Origin: CAYYJR01 sp964472305
GTDB taxonomy: Bacteria > Armatimonadota > Hebobacteria > CAIYQO01
Assembly (NCBI GenBank): GCA_964472305.1
Contig: CAYYJR010000002.1
Span: 186,001 to 250,000 of the forward strand
Length of the DNA: 64,000 nt
Direction: 5' to 3'
The notes beneath the pieces are model-generated. The model worked only from the letters and a program-made list of their open reading frames with translations. It ran no database searches and had not been told where the DNA came from. Shown here piece by piece: positions 17,002-25,053 of the stretch (within the stretch, counting starts at the first letter, position 1; each line of letters starts with the position of its first letter). A program made the position numbers and the translations under genes.

Positions 17002-17229
17002 ATGCCGCAGAGTAATCTATCGTCCCAGACCAACATCGAGCGCTTATCCCGTCGTTTGGGGAAGTACGCGCTGGTCGTCGCCGTGTCGCAGCGGACACGG
17101 GAACTGAAGGAACGACAGAGTCGACTGGGCGATTTTAACCAGGCGAATCTGATTGGCCGTGCCCTCGGCGAGATCTACGACGGCAAAGTCAAATTGCTGG
17201 AAGAAACCGAAGAAACCGACGGTGTCTAA
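17002..17229 (+). CDS. rpoZ: RNA polymerase omega subunit
   Basis: 75 residues from ATG 17002, with AGGAAGGA upstream. It contains the omega core 'RLGKYALVVAVSQRTRELKE' and 'NLIGRALGEIYDGKV', matching the short RpoZ fold that wraps the beta' C-terminus and assists polymerase assembly. The length is normal for the family. It is preceded by a consensus promoter and a leader palindrome, and dnaJ follows 98 bp downstream. rpoZ beside dnaJ is not the usual gmk-rpoZ-coaBC order. Confidence 0.85.
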   Translation: MPQSNLSSQTNIERLSRRLGKYALVVAVSQRTRELKERQSRLGDFNQANLIGRALGEIYDGKVKLLEETEETDGV

Positions 17230-17327
17230 ACCATCCACCGGCGTGCACGCAGCGTGAGCGCGGCGGCTTGCCGCGTCCGGCGTGCCTCCTCAGGTATCTC
17301 GCATTCTCCGGTGGAGCACAGGAATCC

Positions 17328-18482
17328 ATGGCAGAGAAACGTGATTATTACGAAGTATTGGGTGTCGATCGCAGCGTCTCCGCCGACGAGCTGAAAAAAG
17401 CCTACCGCCGGAAGGCGCGCGAGTTGCATCCGGACGTCAATCGCACTGATCCGCACGCGGAAGAGCACTTCAAAGAGCTGGGTGAAGCTTACGAGGTGCT
17501 GAGCGATGCGCAGAAGCGTGCCGCCTACGACCATTACGGCCACGCCGGCGTGAACGGCATGGGGGGGGCCGGTGGCGCGGGGTACGATACCTTCGGCTTC
17601 GGCGACCTGTTCGAGAGTTTCTTCGGCGGCATGGGGCAAACAGGCCGTCCCGATCCCCGCGGCTCCGACCTGCGCTACGACATCGAAATCACCCTGGAAG
17701 AAGCCGCCGACGGCGCCGAACGCACCATCCGCTATCCGCATCACACCGTGTGCGGCGCGTGCAAAGGAGTTGGCTCGGAAACCGGCATTGCCACCCCCTG
17801 CCGGGCGTGCCGCGGCACCGGCCAGCGCCGTCAGGTCAGCAACAATTTCCTCGGCATGCAGTTCACCACCATGGCTCCGTGCGACGAATGCGGCGCCACC
17901 GGCGAGGTGATCGCCAATCCCTGTCGCCAGTGCAACGGCCAGGGACGCGCGCGCACCACGGAAGAATTGCTGGTAAAGATACCCGCCGGCGCGGATACCG
18001 GACTGCACATTCGCCATCGCGGCAAAGGCGATGTAGGCATCCGCGGCGCGCAAGGCGGCGACTTGCTGGTGGCCATTCATCTACAGGAGCACCCGGTGTT
18101 TCAGCGCCGGGGCGCTGACCTGCTGTGCGAAGCGAAACTGCCGTTCTCCATCGCCGCGCTGGGTGGCAAGCTGCAGGCGCCCGGCCTGCACGGTACGACC
18201 GAGGTCGATGTACCCGCCGGCACGCAGACCGGCCACACCTTCCGCCTGCGTGGGCAAGGCATGCCCCACCTGGACGGCACGCACCGTGGCGATCAATACG
18301 TAGTGGTGACGGTGCAGGTGCCCACCGACCTCAACGGGCGCCAGCGCGAACTGCTGCGCGAATTCGCGAAGGAACGCGGTGAGAATATCGACCACAAAAA
18401 GAGCGTGTTCCAAAAGGTGAAGGAAGCGGTAGAAGAAGTGGTGGATGGGTATCGCGACGGTAAGGAGACCCCCGCCGGATAA
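17328..18482 (+). CDS. dnaJ: Chaperone DnaJ
   Basis: 384 residues from ATG 17328 (AGGAA upstream). The J domain (residues 1-70) carries the HPD motif ('LHPDVNR'), which stimulates DnaK ATPase. A Gly/Phe-rich linker with GMGGAGGAGYDTFGFG follows. The cysteine-rich domain has four CxxCxGxG-type repeats (CGACKGVG, CRACRGTG, CDECGATG, CRQCNGQG). Then come the two-lobed substrate-binding C-terminal region and a dimerisation tail. All type I DnaJ elements are present. dnaK and grpE are not in this window, and no CIRCE element is visible upstream. Confidence 0.95.
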   Translation: MAEKRDYYEVLGVDRSVSADELKKAYRRKARELHPDVNRTDPHAEEHFKELGEAYEVLSDAQKRAAYDHYGHAGVNGMGGAGGAGYDTFGFGDLFESFFGGMGQTGRPDPRGSDLRYDIEITLEEAADGAERTIRYPHHTVCGACKGVGSETGIATPCRACRGTGQRRQVSNNFLGMQFTTMAPCDECGATGEVIANPCRQCNGQGRARTTEELLVKIPAGADTGLHIRHRGKGDVGIRGAQGGDLLVAIHLQEHPVFQRRGADLLCEAKLPFSIAALGGKLQAPGLHGTTEVDVPAGTQTGHTFRLRGQGMPHLDGTHRGDQYVVVTVQVPTDLNGRQRELLREFAKERGENIDHKKSVFQKVKEAVEEVVDGYRDGKETPAG

Positions 18483-18556
18483 TACCCCCTCGATGGTTGC
18501 GCAACGGCAGCCCTCCCACCTTCGCCGAGAGGATGGCGGACGGGTCGTGGACGAAC

Positions 18557-18604
18557 CCCGCAAGCCGGACTCAGAAAGGCAACGGGTGGTGCGGGGCTTG
18601 CGGG
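18557..18604 (+). terminator. hairpin after dnaJ
   Basis: CCCGCAAGCC (18557-18566) can pair with GGCTTGCGGG (18595-18604) over 10 bp across a 28-nt loop. There is no U-tract. It may be a terminator or structured 3' end of the dnaJ message. Confidence 0.35.
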
Positions 18605-18756
18605 TAGTGACCGGGTTCGCTGGCTGCGGTCGCACGGCCTTCGCGATGTCCCGTTCTTAGCAGTCCGCGCCTTCCCGTTGCATAGACAGATCGGTCGCTG
18701 CAAACCGGCCGAACGCACTCGACGCACTCCCCACGCTCTCCGCTCCATTCCCCTGC

Positions 18757-19653
18757 TCATCCCGTCGGTTGTTTGGTGGCGCCGGTGACCGGCCACAAAT
18801 CGATGCCGCGCTCGGTGATGCGCAACAGTTGTGCCAGCAGCGGGTGGGCATGGCGGGCGTATTCCGCCTCCGCGCGCCATGCCAGGAATGCCGATTGTCC
18901 CTGGTCGGGGGTGGCGATCATTACCAGCGTATCGCGCGTGGGGATCGCCACCAGTAGATCGCCGTCGCCGAAACGCGGGGCGAATCGCTGGTAAAATGAG
19001 GGGATGAGTACGCGGGCGGCATCAAGACCATCGGCGGTTTGAAAGCTGACCAGCCGGTCGCGGCCATCAGGCAGCGGGGGCGGCGATTCGATGACCAGCG
19101 TGTTGCAACTGCGCTCCAGGTTGCGCGCGGCCAGCGCATGCAGTTGCGCCTCCGTCACCTGCTGGCGCTCAAGGTCGACGGCAGTGAGCCAGCGGAAATT
19201 CTCCGTGCCGTTCAGCGCGTACCCCACCGCCAGTCCCGGCACGAAAGGTCGCGTGACCAGTCCGGGCGGCGCCGGCATTTCCGTCCGTACCAACTGGGGC
19301 ACCACCTGTTGCTCCCAATCGGACGGCAGTTGTTCTCCCTCGTCGAGGGCGGTCTGCAACGCCTGTACCGCCTGCCGCACGTAGAGCAGTGTGCGGTAGG
19401 GGAACTCCAGACAGCGATGGTAGAGCGCGTCGAGCGAGATGGTACAGATTTGTGCACCGCACTGCACGGTAAACTGCTCGTCACCTTCGGTGAGTACCGT
19501 TACGTTGTCGCCGGTGGAGATGAGCCAATCGATGAAGAGTTGCCGCACTGTCTGGCGGCTGAGCGGCGACAACCCCCACGCCAGCAGCCAGCGCAACGCC
19601 AGCAGCACCAGTCCCAACAACGCCACTAACCAGAGCCCTTCATCGATCGTCAT
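18757..19653 (-). CDS. DUF1444-like protein with N-terminal membrane anchor
   Basis: 298 residues from ATG 19653 (AGGAG upstream; the longer frame from 19782 has no ribosome site). Residues ~6-30 form one TM helix ('LWLVALLGLVLLALRWLLAW'). The rest resembles DUF1444/YtpQ-type proteins: 'FRWLTAVDLERQQVTEAQLHALAARNL' is the family's most typical stretch, followed by 'AARVLIPSFYQRFAPRFGDGDLLVAIPTRDTLV'. The family has no assigned activity. The TM anchor is unusual for soluble DUF1444 proteins. It is transcribed away from the ATP-grasp operon. Confidence 0.65.
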   Translation of the reverse strand: MTIDEGLWLVALLGLVLLALRWLLAWGLSPLSRQTVRQLFIDWLISTGDNVTVLTEGDEQFTVQCGAQICTISLDALYHRCLEFPYRTLLYVRQAVQALQTALDEGEQLPSDWEQQVVPQLVRTEMPAPPGLVTRPFVPGLAVGYALNGTENFRWLTAVDLERQQVTEAQLHALAARNLERSCNTLVIESPPPLPDGRDRLVSFQTADGLDAARVLIPSFYQRFAPRFGDGDLLVAIPTRDTLVMIATPDQGQSAFLAWRAEAEYARHAHPLLAQLLRITERGIDLWPVTGATKQPTG

Positions 19654-20251
19654 CGCGTCTCCTGTCTCTACAGTTCGGGCTCGCTGCGCAATGTCCTTCC
19701 GCGCCACATCCCCGTATGTGGCAATCCCCGTGCCCCGTGGCGATCGTTCAATCCCCCGGCAAGTTGCCCCATTACCTGACACCGGGCGTGGTGCACTGCC
19801 GCCGATGTGCCGCCGTCGCGTCGAGCCTGTTGAAATTCACGACATGACTGTTGTTCCTGTCGCTCATGGCGTTGAGACGCTTGGCGGGTGGCGGATGGTG
19901 GCGCACCGCGATGATGCAACCGCCGGTATCGGCTTACCGCCCATGACGGCGCTGCCTGTGCCCGCGCCGTGTACGGGATTGCATGAGGAACTGAACACGT
20001 GCGGTGTTACGACGGTGCATAACTCTCCCATACTTCTCGGTGTGGGGGGCGGTTCCCTATGGGAGAGGACTCCGGCCCGGCCCGGGCAGATCGCGCAGGA
20101 CGATCTGCGACATCAGGATGAAGTGTTGTGAGGAGAACTGGACAATTTACGCGTCAATGTCAGGGGATGGCATGTGTCGCTTACCCGTTTTGGGTTACAG
20201 TGTTGAGGACAGGCCCACCTGGGGGGCAATCCACCAAGGGGGGAGGCACGG
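19654..20251. other. 600 bp divergent intergenic region
   Basis: No coding frame here resembles a protein family. The 3' end holds the very strong ribosome site AAGGGGGGAGG of the ATP-grasp gene. Promoters for both flanking genes must lie here, but no consensus pair is convincing. The length and GC content leave room for a regulatory RNA. Confidence 0.4.
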
Positions 20252-21169
20252 ATGGGGAAGAACCTGCGCATCGGTATCATAACCGCCTATCCGGAGGAAG
20301 ATTGGCATAGTCAGCAGCTTATTGCAGCCGCCGGACGATACGGTGATGTGCTGGTGATTCGTCCGGAAACGCTGGGAGCCCGCCTGACGCCCGCTGGCGT
20401 CAATATCGTGGCGGACGCGGACTTGCAGACGGTCGACGGTTTTGTATTGGCGCGCGGGTTTGGCGAGCGCGGAAATCCGGATTTCCTGGTGCCGGTATAT
20501 CAGTTGCTGGCGCAGAACGGCAAAGTGGTGGTCAACAGCATCGAGGCGGTGTTGAGCGCCCTCGACAAATTTGAAACGAGTCGCCGTTTTCAGCAGGCCG
20601 GCATTCCAACCCCCCAGGTTGTCGTCGTACAGGACGTCGCGATGGCCAGTGCGGTGTTGCGGGAATGGGGGCGTATCGTAGCCAAGCCGCTGTTCGGGTC
20701 GTTAGGCCTGGGCATCGAACTGGTGGAGGATACGCCGCAGGGACATGCCCTGTTGCCGACGCTGCTGGAGCGATTCGGGGCGGTGTACCTACAAGAATAC
20801 GTGCCGATCCCCGGACGGGACATCCGCGCGTTCGTGGTTGGTCCCCGCGTGGCGGCCAGCATTTATCGCGTGGCCGCGCCGGGACGGTGGCAGACAAACG
20901 TCTCGCAGGGGGGACGGGCTGAGGCGTGCACCCTGAATGCGCCGCTGGAACAGTTGGCGGTTGCCGCTGCCGCCGCCGTCGGACTGGATTATACCGGGGT
21001 GGATATCCTGGAAGGTCCCAGCGGACCGGTCGTCATCGAGGTGAACGGCAATCCATTGTGGCGGGGCGTGCTGGATGCCACCGGCAAGAACATGGCTGGC
21101 GAGATTATGGCCTGGGTGGTGACACGCATCACGCAGGCCAGGACGAAAGGGGGGAACGACGGTGCCTGA
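20252..21169 (+). CDS. RimK-like ATP-grasp ligase, head of the KGG operon
   Basis: 305 residues from ATG 20252 with a strong GGGGGGAGG site. It is an ATP-grasp enzyme of the RimK/LysX/MptN branch, which forms amide bonds by adding amino acids such as glutamate to a carboxylate. Visible elements are the N-terminal pre-ATP-grasp fold, the ATP-binding 'DKFETSRRFQQAGIPTP' and 'IVAKPLFGSLGLGIELV', the 'QEYVPIPGRDIRAFVVG' strand, and the Mg site 'VVIEVNGNPLWRGV'. Its stop lies inside the first KGG gene (GTG 21162 overlaps by 8 bases), so the two are translationally coupled. The acceptor is unknown. The hydrophilin products of the same operon are the obvious candidates. Confidence 0.85.
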   Translation: MGKNLRIGIITAYPEEDWHSQQLIAAAGRYGDVLVIRPETLGARLTPAGVNIVADADLQTVDGFVLARGFGERGNPDFLVPVYQLLAQNGKVVVNSIEAVLSALDKFETSRRFQQAGIPTPQVVVVQDVAMASAVLREWGRIVAKPLFGSLGLGIELVEDTPQGHALLPTLLERFGAVYLQEYVPIPGRDIRAFVVGPRVAASIYRVAAPGRWQTNVSQGGRAEACTLNAPLEQLAVAAAAAVGLDYTGVDILEGPSGPVVIEVNGNPLWRGVLDATGKNMAGEIMAWVVTRITQARTKGGNDGA

Positions 21170-21362
21170 CAAGAATTTGAAGAAAGGTGAAATGACGGTT
21201 CGCGAAGCTGGCCACAAGGGTGGTGAGTTGGGTGGTAAAAAAGGCGGCGAGACCACACTGGAGCGATATGGGCCGCAATTTTACGAAGAGATTGGCAAAA
21301 AAGGTGGCCAGAAGGTCCGCGAATTGATCGCGGAAGGCAAAAAGGTCCGGAAGAAATCCTGA
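21162..21362 (+). CDS. GsiB-like KGG protein 1, overlapping the ATP-grasp gene
   Basis: 66 residues from GTG 21162, which overlaps the ATP-grasp stop by 8 bases. The sequence is very hydrophilic: 'MTVREAGHKGG', a spacer GELGGKKGG, one full repeat 'ETTLERYGPQFYEEIGKKGG', then the tail 'KVRELIAEGKK'. The repeat matches the ~20-residue unit of Bacillus GsiB and plant group 1 LEA proteins, hydrophilins linked to desiccation, starvation and general stress. It is probably disordered and cytosolic. Confidence 0.85.
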   Translation: MPDKNLKKGEMTVREAGHKGGELGGKKGGETTLERYGPQFYEEIGKKGGQKVRELIAEGKKVRKKS

Positions 21363-21436
21363 CTGGATGATAACAACACGGAAGACACGCGTCACAGTTG
21401 ATTCGACGCAACCATCACCGTAAAGGAGGTGACATG

Positions 21437-21679
21437 ATGCCTGAGGAACGAAAAGGCGGCATGACCGTCAGCGAAGCAGGTCGCAAGGGCGGTGAAACGA
21501 CATCCGAGCGCTACGGCCACGAGTTCTATGAAGAGATCGGCAAAAAGGGTGGCCAAAAGGGAGGTCAGACGACCTTCAAGCGTTATGGCCCGCAGTTCTA
21601 TGAGGAAATCGGGCGCAAGGGTGGGCACAAAGTCCGCGACCTGATTAATGAGGCGAAACGAGCGCGGGGTGAATCGTAA
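21437..21679 (+). CDS. GsiB-like KGG protein 2
   Basis: 80 residues. ATG 21437 is preferred over 21434 because it lies seven bases after the perfect AAAGGAGGTGA. There are two full repeat units (ETTSERYGHEFYEEIGKKGG and QTTFKRYGPQFYEEIGRKGG) between the N-terminal MTVSEAGRKGG block and the tail 'KVRDLINEAKRARG'. It is a hydrophilin-type stress protein as for its neighbours. The 73-bp gap before it and a hairpin after it (21709-21740) suggest partly separate transcripts. Confidence 0.85.
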   Translation: MPEERKGGMTVSEAGRKGGETTSERYGHEFYEEIGKKGGQKGGQTTFKRYGPQFYEEIGRKGGHKVRDLINEAKRARGES

Positions 21680-21708
21680 CCTCGCACTGCTTCGAAATGG
21701 GGAGGCGG

Positions 21709-21740
21709 CCAGGGATGGCCGCCCACCCCCGCACTATCGT
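21709..21740 (+). terminator. hairpin between KGG genes 2 and 3
   Basis: GGCGGCC (21714-21720) pairs with GGCCGCC (21727-21733) and the stem extends through GGGG/CCCC with a bulge. There is no U-run, so it may attenuate or stabilise rather than terminate. Confidence 0.35.
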
Positions 21741-21758
21741 TGAAGGAGGTGAGACACT

Positions 21759-22007
21759 ATGGCGAATGCGAAGAAATCACAGGGAGACATGACGGTCCGC
21801 GAAGCGGGTCGCAAAGGCGGCGAGACCACGGCCGAACGCCACGGGCACGAGTTCTACGAGGAGATTGGGCGCAAGGGTGGCCTGAAGGTCCGCGATGAGT
21901 ATGGCGTCCAGTTCTACGAAGAGATCGGGCATAAGGGCGGCCAGAAAGTTCGTGACCTTATTGAAGAAGGCAAGCGGGCGATGGGCGGCGGCGGGTCGAA
22001 GAAATAG
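21759..22007 (+). CDS. GsiB-like KGG protein 3
   Basis: 82 residues from ATG 21759 with AAGGAGGTGA upstream. It has an N-terminal MTVREAGRKGG block and two repeats. The first is of the TTAERHGHEFYEEIG type. The second is of the variant KVRDEYGVQFYEEIG type, in which the tail motif KVRD replaces the TT-x-E start. The tail is 'KVRDLIEEGKRAMGGGGSKK'. The switch between the two unit types shows repeat-level recombination within the array. Confidence 0.85.
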   Translation: MANAKKSQGDMTVREAGRKGGETTAERHGHEFYEEIGRKGGLKVRDEYGVQFYEEIGHKGGQKVRDLIEEGKRAMGGGGSKK

Positions 22008-22054
22008 TGCCCTCCTTGTCGGACGGCACATGCGAGAGAAGGAGGTGACTGCAG

Positions 22055-22225
22055 ATGGCTGACAAAACCAAAGGGCAGATGACGGTAAGCGAAGCCGGTC
22101 GCAAAGGTGGTCTGAAAGTCCGCGATGCCTACGGCGTCGAGTTCTATGAGGAAATCGGCAAAAAGGGCGGCCATAAAGTGCGCGAGTTGATCGAAGAAGG
22201 CAAGCGCGCACGGGGTCAACAGTAA
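22055..22225 (+). CDS. GsiB-like KGG protein 4, shortest of the array
   Basis: 56 residues from ATG 22055, preceded by AAGGAGGTGA. Translation gives an N-terminal MTVSEAGRKGG block, one variant repeat (KVRDAYGVEFYEEIGKKGG) and the tail 'KVRELIEEGKRARGQQ'. It is short enough to be missed by length-filtered gene callers. The ribosome site, family match and position leave little doubt that it is real. Confidence 0.88.
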   Translation: MADKTKGQMTVSEAGRKGGLKVRDAYGVEFYEEIGKKGGHKVRELIEEGKRARGQQ

Positions 22226-22287
22226 CCGATCCCGACAGGCCGGTCGGCCGACGCAGTGCGGTGGGGCGTGCGTCGGGCAAACGTCCC

Positions 22288-22321
22288 GTGTCCCGGAACC
22301 GCGTTGGCGATTCCGGGACAC
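22288..22321 (+). terminator. perfect 11-bp stem-loop between KGG genes 4 and 5
   Basis: GTGTCCCGGAA (22288-22298) and TTCCGGGACAC (22311-22321) pair perfectly with a 12-nt loop inside the array's largest gap (177 bp). No U-tract follows. It may end the first transcript or cap the second. Confidence 0.5.
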
Positions 22322-22402
22322 CGCAAAGCGCGGCTGGATCGGACGGGAGAGATGCACCGGCTGCCGGTGGGTCACCCCGCCGGCGCCGGCAAGGAGTACG
22401 AC

Positions 22403-22711
22403 ATGGCGGAAAAGAGCAGTGACAAAGGCGCGATGAGCGTGAGTCAGGCGGGTCGCAAGGGTGGCCAGCGCACGGCGGAAACCCACGGCCATGAATTCTA
22501 CGAAGAGATTGGCCGCAAGGGTGGAACGAAAGTGCGTGACGTGTATGGCCATGAATTCTACGAAGAAATCGGACGCAAAGGCGGCACAACCGTTCGCGAC
22601 GAGCGCGGCCCGCAGTTTTACGAGGAAATCGGTCATAAAGGCGGCCAGAAGGTGCGCGAGTTGATCGAAGAAGGCAAGCGCCGCGCGAGCGGCGGCAGCA
22701 GTAAAAAATAA
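22403..22711 (+). CDS. GsiB-like KGG protein 5, longest of the array
   Basis: 102 residues from ATG 22403 (AAGGAG upstream). Three full FYEEIG-KGG units are present: one RTAETHGHEFYEEIG type, one KVRDVYGHEFYEEIG type and one TVRDERGPQFYEEIG type. They lie between the MSVSQAGRKGG head and the tail 'KVRELIEEGKRRASGGSSKK'. It is strongly hydrophilic and lacks Cys and Trp, consistent with a hydrophilin. Confidence 0.87.
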   Translation: MAEKSSDKGAMSVSQAGRKGGQRTAETHGHEFYEEIGRKGGTKVRDVYGHEFYEEIGRKGGTTVRDERGPQFYEEIGHKGGQKVRELIEEGKRRASGGSSKK

Positions 22712-22720
22712 GCGCGCGAA

Positions 22721-22740
22721 CCGGGGCGCGAAAACCCCGG
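22721..22740 (+). terminator. small hairpin between KGG genes 5 and 6
   Basis: CCGGGG (22721-22726) and CCCCGG (22735-22740) form a 6-bp stem with an A-rich 8-nt loop. No U-run follows. Confidence 0.3.
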
Positions 22741-22771
22741 ATACCCCCATCTCTCTTAGTGGAGGTGTCGT

Positions 22772-23035
22772 ATGGCGGAAGAAAAGAAGAAATCGAAAGG
22801 CGATATGACGGTCCACGAGGCCGGTCACAAAGGCGGTGAACGCACTGCCGAAAGCCATGGGCATGAGTTTTACGAGGAAATTGGCAAGAAGGGTGGTGAG
22901 CGCACCGCCGAAACCCATGGACATGAATTCTACGAGGAAATCGGCCATAAAGGTGGCGAAATCGGCGGCCCAAAAGGCGGACACAAGGTGCGCGACCTCA
23001 TCGAGGAAGCCAAACGCGCTCGCGGAGAAAAATAA
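22772..23035 (+). CDS. GsiB-like KGG protein 6
   Basis: 87 residues from ATG 22772 with GGAGGTG upstream. It has the head MTVHEAGHKGG, two RTAExHGHEFYEEIG units, a GGEIGGPKGG spacer like that of KGG protein 1, and the tail 'KVRDLIEEAKRARGEK'. The stop is only three bases from the stop of the convergent sensor kinase, so read-through transcripts from either side would be antisense to the other. Confidence 0.87.
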   Translation: MAEEKKKSKGDMTVHEAGHKGGERTAESHGHEFYEEIGKKGGERTAETHGHEFYEEIGHKGGEIGGPKGGHKVRDLIEEAKRARGEK

Positions 23036-23038
23036 ACC

Positions 23039-25051
23039 TTACCCCGGCGATGCCGTATGTTCCGGCATGGGCGTCGATGCTCCGGTGGGAAGCTCCCCCA
23101 CTTCCTCCGGCCTGCCCACAGCCTCCAGTTCTTTCGGCTGCGGTAGAATCACCGTGAAGGTGCTGCCCTGTCCCAGTTCACTCTGCACGTTAATCCACCC
23201 GTCGTGCAACTCGACCAGGTGGCGCACGATGGCCAGCCCCAACCCGGTGCCGCGTTGCGCGCGCGAACGCGCCTTATCCACCCGATAGAAGCGCTCGAAG
23301 ATGCGCTCCAACTCGCTCTCCGGGATGCCAATGCCGGTGTCGCTCACCCGAATGCGCACCCGCTGCAGGTCCAGTTCCGCCCGCACGGTGATGGTGCCGC
23401 CCTCCGGCGAATATTTCCGCGCATTGTCCACCAGGTTGATCAGGATCTGCACCAGTGCGGCGCGATCGGCCAGGATCACCAGATGCTCCGGCACCTCCAG
23501 GATCAACTGTTGTCCCTTGTCGGTGATGGGGATGATCAACCGCTGCACCACCTGGCGCACCATCTCGCTTAGGTTGATCTGCTCCGGGATGATCAACCGG
23601 CGACCCGACTCAATGTGCGACAGTTGCAGCAGATCGTCAAGCAGCGCCGTCAACCGCTCGCTTTCGTGAATGATGGTTTCCAGAAAATCATTCTGCATCT
23701 CCGGATCTTCGCCCTTCGCCTCGAACAGCGTCTCTGCCATCGCACGAATGGAGGTGACCGGCGTGCGCAACTCGTGGCTGACGTTGGCAACGAAATCGCG
23801 ACGCACCTGCTCCATTTTTCGCTGGTCGGTGACGTCGTAGAGCACAATAACGACACCCACCTGGCGGTCCTCGACCTCTACCGGCGACATGTGCACCTCT
23901 ATGACCCGCTCGTTGGGATTGGCCAGGGTAATCTGGTGCATCACCGGCAACCCGGAAGCGATCGTGTTCTCCAGCAAGTCCTGCAAGTCCACGATCGCGA
24001 TGGCGTCGGGCAGCGCCCGGCCGACAATCGGCGCACTGCTGTTCAGTGTGAGGATCTCTTCCGCGCTGCGGTTAGTCAATAGAATGATGCGCTGGGTATC
24101 GGTAACGATCACGCCGTCCGTCATACTGGCAAGGATGGCTTCCGCCTGCGCGCGCTGTTCCGCCAGGTTGGTAATGGTCAGGCGCAATTGCTCCGCCATG
24201 CTGTTGAACGAATCGCCCAGACTGGCGATCTCCGCCGCGCCGGTGGGGGTTACCCGCTTATTCAAATCGCCTTCGGCGAAATGCGCGGCGGCCTGGCTTA
24301 ACGTGGCTAACGGTCGGGAGATCAGATTGGATACGCTGGCGTTAATCAGCAACAGGATCACCAGGCCGCTGACAAAGGCCAGCGCGATGGCACCCTTGAT
24401 ATGGCTGATTGTCTCCTTGATGTCCGTGGTGGGGGCAGCGAGTACCAGCACGCCGCAGGGAACCGAGCGCACCAGTTCACGCGGCAACGTTTGTCCGGGT
24501 TTCGGCGGCAGCGGAATTGTCTCCTTGATCTCGACCGGCACCGCGATGTAATAGAGCGTCTCTTCCGGCAGAATGGGGTTGCTGCGATTGGCAAAACCGA
24601 AGCCACGGTGCAGCGCATCGTATACCTCGGGATCTTGAAGGGCATTGTCGGTATCGCTGGAGAAAGGTGGACATTCCTTGATGATCTTCCCGTCGATGTC
24701 CACCAGGCTGACGCGGCGGGGTACGGTGTGAGTGTAAATGCGGCGAAGTGACTCGACGATGCGATTTTTCGTCAGCGTGATGAATGTCTGCAACAGTGCC
24801 GCATTTTTACGGTCGTGCTTCTTCTCATAGTCGGCGAGTTTCCGCTGCGCGACATCCAGGTCCTTCACCATCGGCGCCAACAGGTCGGCACCGATCTTGG
24901 CTTCGCCGCTCAATGCCTGAATTTTGGATTGCGCGTAATCTTCGGTAATGCGGTGCGAAAAATAGAGCGCCAGCGTCGCCAGGATCGTGACCATGATGAA
25001 GAAGTAGATGCCCCCGATGAGCCATCGCAGGGACCAGGCATGTCGGATCAT
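23039..25051 (-). CDS. PhoR/WalK-type sensor histidine kinase
   Basis: About 670 residues. ATG 25051 is preferred because GGAG lies five bases upstream; the GTG at 25057 lacks a site. TM helices are at ~10-30 and ~225-245, flanking an extracytoplasmic sensor with a helical first half. HAMP follows ('SRPLATLSQAAAHFAEGDL'), then PAS ('ILASMTDGVIVTD'). HisKA has 'NVSHELRTPVTSI' at about residue 435. The HATPase has N box 'NLVDNARKYSPEGG' and G boxes 'DTGIGIP' and 'GTGLGLAI'. The architecture is that of PhoR/VicK kinases. It lies two bases downstream of its cognate regulator's stop and ends 3 bp from the convergent KGG array. Confidence 0.9.
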   Translation of the reverse strand: MIRHAWSLRWLIGGIYFFIMVTILATLALYFSHRITEDYAQSKIQALSGEAKIGADLLAPMVKDLDVAQRKLADYEKKHDRKNAALLQTFITLTKNRIVESLRRIYTHTVPRRVSLVDIDGKIIKECPPFSSDTDNALQDPEVYDALHRGFGFANRSNPILPEETLYYIAVPVEIKETIPLPPKPGQTLPRELVRSVPCGVLVLAAPTTDIKETISHIKGAIALAFVSGLVILLLINASVSNLISRPLATLSQAAAHFAEGDLNKRVTPTGAAEIASLGDSFNSMAEQLRLTITNLAEQRAQAEAILASMTDGVIVTDTQRIILLTNRSAEEILTLNSSAPIVGRALPDAIAIVDLQDLLENTIASGLPVMHQITLANPNERVIEVHMSPVEVEDRQVGVVIVLYDVTDQRKMEQVRRDFVANVSHELRTPVTSIRAMAETLFEAKGEDPEMQNDFLETIIHESERLTALLDDLLQLSHIESGRRLIIPEQINLSEMVRQVVQRLIIPITDKGQQLILEVPEHLVILADRAALVQILINLVDNARKYSPEGGTITVRAELDLQRVRIRVSDTGIGIPESELERIFERFYRVDKARSRAQRGTGLGLAIVRHLVELHDGWINVQSELGQGSTFTVILPQPKELEAVGRPEEVGELPTGASTPMPEHTASPG

Positions 25052-25053
25052 CG

